The position numbers were made by a program, and so were the translations under genes. 13,658 nt of DNA from Firmicutes bacterium ZCTH02-B6 (GTDB taxonomy: Bacteria > Bacillota > Limnochordia > Limnochordales > ZCTH02-B6). The stretch is taken from contig LZRQ01000089.1 in NCBI GenBank assembly GCA_002159155.1, forward strand, positions 1 to 13,658, given 5' to 3'. Below, one piece after another: positions 13,554-13,658 of this stretch; positions within the stretch are counted from its first letter, which is position 1; each line of letters opens with the position of its first letter. The notes beneath the pieces were generated by a model. That model did not search any database, was not told where the DNA came from, and saw only the letters and a program-made list of their open reading frames with translations.

Positions 13554-13658
13554 TCACCGACCCGATACCCGGCGGGCGAAACTGGACACGGCGCTGCGGC
13601 GTACATCCTCGTCTGAATGGACGTATTCGTCCATCGTGAACGCGGCACTGTGGTGCCC
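13554..13658 (-). CDS. int: Tyrosine recombinase (integrase), C-terminal end, runs off the right edge
   Basis: The last 34 residues of a site-specific recombinase are visible, ending in TGA at 13554. They begin GHHSAAFTMDEYVHS. This is the end of the catalytic domain of phage/ICE-type integrases: the LGH-H/S box histidine, then the TMDxYxH pattern with the nucleophilic tyrosine. A short tail, DEDVRRSAVSSFARRV, follows. The gene reads toward the tRNA-Arg fragment 140 bases away, so it very likely catalysed integration there. The rest of the protein lies outside the window. Confidence 0.78.
   Translation of the reverse strand, partial: GHHSAAFTMDEYVHSDEDVRRSAVSSFARRVSGR

Noticed and set aside
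13341..13616. Plus-strand reading frame containing ARPGGFEPPTSGFVV
   Set aside because: The GFEPPTS peptide is the well-known artefact of translating the antisense of a tRNA T-arm. The frame overlaps the tRNA-Arg fragment and the antisense of the integrase end.
1..13658. CRISPR arrays or toxin-antitoxin pairs
   Set aside because: No regularly spaced long repeats were seen, and no small adjacent gene pair with recognisable toxin or antitoxin motifs was found.

Overview
The window looks like a mobile-element-scarred accessory region of a GC-rich bacterium. Strong Shine-Dalgarno sequences, a MarR/DUF998 pair, and ISL3, IS21 and group II intron debris would fit a high-GC member of the Bacillota or a similar lineage. 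That assignment is an inference from gene style, not from a marker gene.

Layout, left to right. Positions 1-413 hold the 5' end of an ISL3-family transposon whose transposase reads leftward out of the window. Abutting it is a flavoprotein (FAD-dependent fumarate reductase/ketosteroid dehydrogenase type) that has lost its N-terminal FAD-binding motif. From 6346 down to 1763, on the minus strand, lies the functional core: a two-gene type IV (McrBC-like) restriction module. Its first gene is an McrB-type AAA+ protein with an SRA-like domain that probably reads modified cytosine. The second is an 848-residue DUF2357/PD-(D/E)XK nuclease taking the McrC role. A possible short, degenerate third cistron follows.

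From 6547 to 9370 is a graveyard: the 3' end of a group II intron (broken maturase but well-folded domains V and VI), an IS21 IstB tail, an ISL3 element that lost its catalytic centre, and a second ISL3 fragment arranged tail-to-tail with it. From 9372 to 10712 a six-helix DUF998 membrane protein and a MarR regulator are divergently transcribed, with a palindrome at the predicted start of the DUF998 transcript. From 10759 to 11066 there are scraps of a beta-carbonic anhydrase, an IS21-like end and another ISL3 transposase.

Two intact plus-strand genes follow: a small membrane protein of unknown function and a lipoprotein with a gluzincin (HExxH, peptidase MA-like) protease domain. The right edge is an integration boundary. 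It has the 3' half of a tRNA-Arg gene with its terminator, three GATCCCC repeats spaced exactly 11 bp, and the last 34 residues of a tyrosine recombinase reading in from the right. An integrative element therefore probably begins near 13416 and continues beyond the window.

The clearest candidate for a notable system is the SRA-McrB plus DUF2357 nuclease pair. Its parts belong to known restriction families, so I consider it a variant of type IV restriction and not a wholly new system.
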